This document shows, in pieces, positions 60,551 to 64,000 of a DNA stretch of 64,000 nucleotides. The first letter of the stretch is position 1. Every line of letters starts with the position of its first letter. The notes below the pieces were generated by a model. That model did not search any database, was not told the DNA's origin, and saw only the letters and a list, made by a program, of their open reading frames with translations. The translations under genes and the position numbers were made by a program. The stretch comes from Ficedula albicollis (lineage: Eukaryota; Chordata; Aves; Passeriformes; Muscicapidae). Location: NCBI RefSeq assembly GCF_000247815.1, contig NC_021676.1, positions 3,439,544 through 3,503,543 on the forward strand. Reading direction: 5' to 3'.

Positions 60551-62735
60551 TTCATCATTCCAAAAAATCCCAAACTAATACCAAATTCCCAACAGGAACA
60601 ACCTCTTACTTTCTCATATCCTACAAGGTGTCTCCAGGCCTGCCTTTGGAGATACAACACTTCCTTCTCTATGAAAAAAATCCAATTTATCTTTGTAAAC
60701 CCACCTGAAGGCTTTTATTGAAAAAGGCAATACATCTCAGAATATGGTATTTATAAAGTCCCTTTACTTACACTTGATAATTAATACTTCATGCCATTGG
60801 ATTTTTTTTGTTGTTTTTTGGCGGGGGCAGGTATAAGGATTTTAAATCTCCTTTAGTAGTTGGCCAAAGAAAATGAAGATTTATTGATATAGTCTATTTA
60901 CCCCTTGCTGCATGTAACCTTCACACAATAATCAATCCTGTTAGGACTATGGATCCTGAGTCGACCACTCAAAGGTCAAAAGTGAGAAAAATTGATCATC
61001 TGTTGTATACCTGTATATCAAGATATATAGTCTTTCTTCAAGATGCCTCTCATTAACATTTCTAGAATAACATTCTTCTAATAGAGGTTTGTCAGCTGAA
61101 GTCTAGCATCCAAACTTTTGCACCAGAATTATACCAGAATTTTAAAATTACAGTTGGAAATCACAGCAAGCTATTTTTACTATGAGAAGGAACCTGTTAG
61201 TTACAGAAAGAGAAATCAACCATTATGTCATTTGGAAGTTTTTACAATTAAAAGTTTTATTCCTAGAGGAACTGAAAGACAATTAAATGAAATGCTAACA
61301 ACAAATTAAATGCTTTATAGGTCAGTCATCCCATTAGGTCTCTTTAGGGAAACTGTTCTCATATAAAGCATGCCATAACCTATTTGCATAATGATTCTAT
61401 CTTAACTGTGCCTTCTGCTCTTTTATGGTGTGTTGTTTATCCTAGTGCAGGGCTGATATAGTGGAACTGCAGAGAAAGTAAAAGCTGCTATTTATGGCAG
61501 ACAAAGCACTGCACCATTCAGATCTATTATGCAGGACAGTACCCAAACTGCAAATATGATTTAACACACAGAGACATTATTCTCCCCTCATTGTGGTGGC
61601 TTAATTGTTTGAATTATATATACACTGCTAGCATCATTGTTTTTATAAGATTATCCACACAAAAGCAGCTCCAGCCAGGGTGTGGGGAAGCTTGTGAAAG
61701 AAAACACAAGGTTGCTAAAGACACTGCTAATGGTCTGAGCTTCTTTGAAAAAGCAAACTCCTTTCTTAGAGGAAAAAAATACTTCTGAGAAATGCTCATC
61801 TCTGAATCACACTGAGACAAACATTCTTTCAAAATTTTGAGGGAAAGAAACGTAATAAAGTGAGTTTTGATTTCTGGCTTTGGATCATAGCCCAGTTGTT
61901 TACAAGATTGGCTTTGTCTCCTTGGGCAGAAAGTGAATAGCTAAAAATCTAGGTATGTAGTTGGAAAGCTCTGTATTTTTTTAATTTTTTAAAAATTTTT
62001 GACTATACTGTTTTCAAAATGTAGTGAAGAAATATAAACAATTCTCTCGGTAGCATTTGAACTCACAACAGTCTCAATTTACTCGATTTGCTGTGGTGAG
62101 TTTCTAAATCTTATTTTCCTGAAGCCTAATTTTGTCCCTCTGGTTTTGTACATCCTCAGAAAACTCACACGGAGTCTGAAAGTGCAAAGTGTCTTTGTTT
62201 CCCTGTCTGAACAGGACTTCTTGGATCCTAACAATATCAGCTGCATGTGGAAGGCACTGGAGGCCCATTTTGCAGGCTGCAGGAGGGATTGCTGTGATAA
62301 AGCCGTGGGATCAAAAGCCCTTAGGGACACAAACAACAGCTCCTTGCAGTTTGCCATCTTTAACCAATTAACTGCAGAGTCAGTCAATTGTCAGGGCAGG
62401 GATTCAAGAGCAGGGCTGAGCCTCTGCTGTCAGTGGCAGATAACCACGAGACAGGTTTGCTCATCATCAAGGCACTCACCCTTTTTTGCAGCAGACTGTC
62501 CTAACAAGCTCTCACAGTGCTATGGACTGCCCTGCAGCAGAACTTCCTTTTGGGCTCTCACTGGTGTTCAACCCTTTTAAGTATCTGACTCATTCCTGAG
62601 AAAGTGCTGCCTCGATGTTTGGGAGCTCAGAGAAGTGAGTGGACACTGCTGAAGGCTCCTGGAAAACCTCATCTGTTTTTTTCCCAGGCTGGGAATCTTT
62701 CCCAGAAACAAAACAAGGAAAGGTAGAAAGAAAAC
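60551..62735. other. Unassigned non-coding sequence up to the gap
   Basis: AT-rich to about 62 kb, then GC-richer. A 144-codon plus frame (62146-62580) is cysteine-containing but has no domain I recognise and is opposed by a 102-codon minus frame. The last 100 bases before the gap might belong to the element that continues after it. Confidence 0.45.
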
Positions 62736-63040
62736 NNNNNNNNNNNNNNNNNNNNNNNNNNNNNNNNNNNNNNNNNNNNNNNNNNNNNNNNNNNNNNNNN
62801 NNNNNNNNNNNNNNNNNNNNNNNNNNNNNNNNNNNNNNNNNNNNNNNNNNNNNNNNNNNNNNNNNNNNNNNNNNNNNNNNNNNNNNNNNNNNNNNNNNNN
62901 NNNNNNNNNNNNNNNNNNNNNNNNNNNNNNNNNNNNNNNNNNNNNNNNNNNNNNNNNNNNNNNNNNNNNNNNNNNNNNNNNNNNNNNNNNNNNNNNNNNN
63001 NNNNNNNNNNNNNNNNNNNNNNNNNNNNNNNNNNNNNNNN
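62736..63040. other. Assembly gap (305 N)
   Basis: A run of N. Its right border lies inside or at the edge of a family B LTR, so unresolved repeat sequence is the probable cause. Any open frame drawn across it is invalid. Confidence 0.99.
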
Positions 63041-63267
63041 CAGACACCTGGTGTTGAGCACGAGCCATGTGAGTGTCTCGTGATGTTTTGCACAAAGCAT
63101 GTTTTTAAAGAGGTGTTGCCTTCTTGGACCAATGAGTCTTTTCTTCTTTGTTTTCCATGACCTCCCTTATATAAATGCCATGGCTTTTCAATAAATTGTT
63201 CCTTCTTGCTGCTTGGAAGAGGAGTTGTGGTGCTGTGTTCTTTCCACTTCCCAGCCTTACAGTGACA
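63041..63267 (+). mobile_element. Endogenous retroviral LTR, family B, 5' part lost in the gap
   Basis: Shares 'tgagtgtctcgtgatgtttt', GCA.AAAGCATGTTTT.A and AGAGGTGTTGCCTTCTTGGACCAATGAG with the 5.6 kb copy. It keeps CCAAT (63129-63133), TATATAAA (63168-63175) and AATAAA (63190-63195). The 3' edge is placed at a CA (63266-63267) by comparison with the other two copies. The start is unknown because it lies in the gap. It has all three promoter and processing signals, making it the best-preserved family B copy here. It could be a solo LTR or the 5' LTR of an element continuing right; no retroviral frame was seen in the remaining 730 bases. Confidence 0.8.
63129..63195 (+). promoter_or_regulatory. 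LTR CCAAT, TATA and AATAAA signals
   Basis: CCAAT at 63129-63133, TATATAAA at 63168-63175 and AATAAA at 63190-63195. The poly(A) signal is only about 15 bp after the TATA box, which would make the R region start close to or after the signal, an arrangement known in some retroviral LTRs. Confidence 0.55.
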
Positions 63268-64000
63268 GTGGTGGAGTTTCCAAAGAGACCAAGTACTCAA
63301 GAGTTCACAGCAGTTTCAAAAGAAGATATCAGGTAAAAACTGTTTTACCCTGGAAAAGCACTCAGATTGCTAAGAAAAAGGATATTAATTCTTCATGGAT
63401 CATATTGTGGTTATCCTTTCTGCTCTTGTTCTGGTGCAATGGAAACTAGATTCTAAAAAAGACAATTTTAAACCATGTTCTGGCAAATGCTGCAAAATTG
63501 TGTCTCACGTATCTTGGCCTGCAGCTGGCAGCGCTGAGATTTGTCACTTTTTGTCAGCCTACCCTGGATTCTGTGCCTGGACCAGTGCTGAACACAGGAT
63601 TAAACTGATCCTGATGGTTTTACTAACGATGACTATGGATTTTGTTCCTTAGGGAAGTCTTTCCCTGGATATGAACCTCTCCTGCTGCTGGCATGAAGCC
63701 TTGTTTCTCTTTTCCAGGCCTTCTTGAGAGCATGCTGTCCACACTACAGCCAAGCACAAGTCAGCATCCATTCCAGTTGGAAAACTCCAAGACTGGATGC
63801 AGAAGCACCAGGCACAGCCAATGTCTCTGTTGCTGGTAGCCAAAACACAGATCTATATATATTTTGCTTGAGAAGTACCAGGATTCAGATTTGTCTCTGT
63901 ACAAAAACTCTGGAAGTTGAGAATTACATTACACACTTTGCTTTAATGACTTATTTCCTTCCAACGAAATGTGTGTTTCTCAGCAGGAGTATGACACTAA
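63268..64000. other. Unassigned sequence after the LTR
   Basis: Immediately after the LTR edge comes GTGGTGGAGTTTCC, in which TGG could be the start of a primer-binding site, but no tRNA match can be asserted. The rest shows no gag-like frame; open frames are at most 85 codons. It may be host DNA or decayed ERV leader. Confidence 0.4.

Noticed and set aside
62146..62580. 144-codon plus-strand frame, cysteine-containing
   Set aside because: Opposed by a 102-codon frame on the other strand. No recognisable domain, no splice context and no codon bias that I could judge.
62577..63300. Open frames of 143-236 codons crossing the N run
   Set aside because: Most of each frame is unknown sequence; the flanking pieces are LTR or unassigned sequence.

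Overview
The window looks like non-coding nuclear DNA from a bird, probably a songbird-like genome. It is AT-rich and CpG-poor, with no ORF that reads as a conserved protein. Its recognisable interspersed repeats are CR1 LINE 3' ends and short LTRs of endogenous retroviruses. CR1 also occurs in crocodilians and turtles, so 'bird' is an inference from the mix of repeats. No rRNA, tRNA, CRISPR array, operon or bacterial-type gene was seen. I could not assign any host exon with confidence, so the window is best read as intergenic or deep intronic.

Layout. 1-9.5 kb: unassigned sequence with a poly-C block at 3.96 kb and an LTR (here called family B) at 5.6-5.93 kb. 9.5-12.4 kb: a CR1 scrap, a 250-bp tandem duplication, a minus-strand LTR of a second family (family A) and simple repeats. 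12.4-26.3 kb: mostly unique sequence, interrupted by local tandem duplications at 15.9, 16.7 and 21.5 kb, a GGAAA microsatellite at 19.8 kb and a second poly-C block at 21.94 kb. 26.3-29.5 kb: a plus-strand CR1 3' end and then a 1,600-bp minisatellite. It has two cleanly separated halves: 40 units of 21 bp followed by 35 units of 19 bp. 30-38.7 kb: two more small tandem duplications and a CR1 interrupted by a family B LTR, with the junction itself duplicated twice. 44.7-46.8 kb: a minus-strand CR1 split by a family A LTR, then a second CR1 piece. 50.2 kb: a small CpG cluster. 54.3 kb: a 202-base poly-C run. 60.0-60.55 kb: an older minus-strand CR1. 62.74-63.04 kb: a 305-base assembly gap abutting a family B LTR that retains CCAAT, TATA and AATAAA signals.

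What stands out is not a gene system but structure. (1) The two-phase minisatellite has units that look identical within each half. (2) At least seven loci carry local direct duplications of about 60-370 bp. (3) Three poly-C runs each sit between two near-copies of the same A/T-rich flank, which looks more like an assembly or sequencing artefact than biology. (4) Nested LTR-in-CR1 insertions give a relative order of events. Only retroviral LTRs were recognised; I saw no gag, pol or env reading frame.
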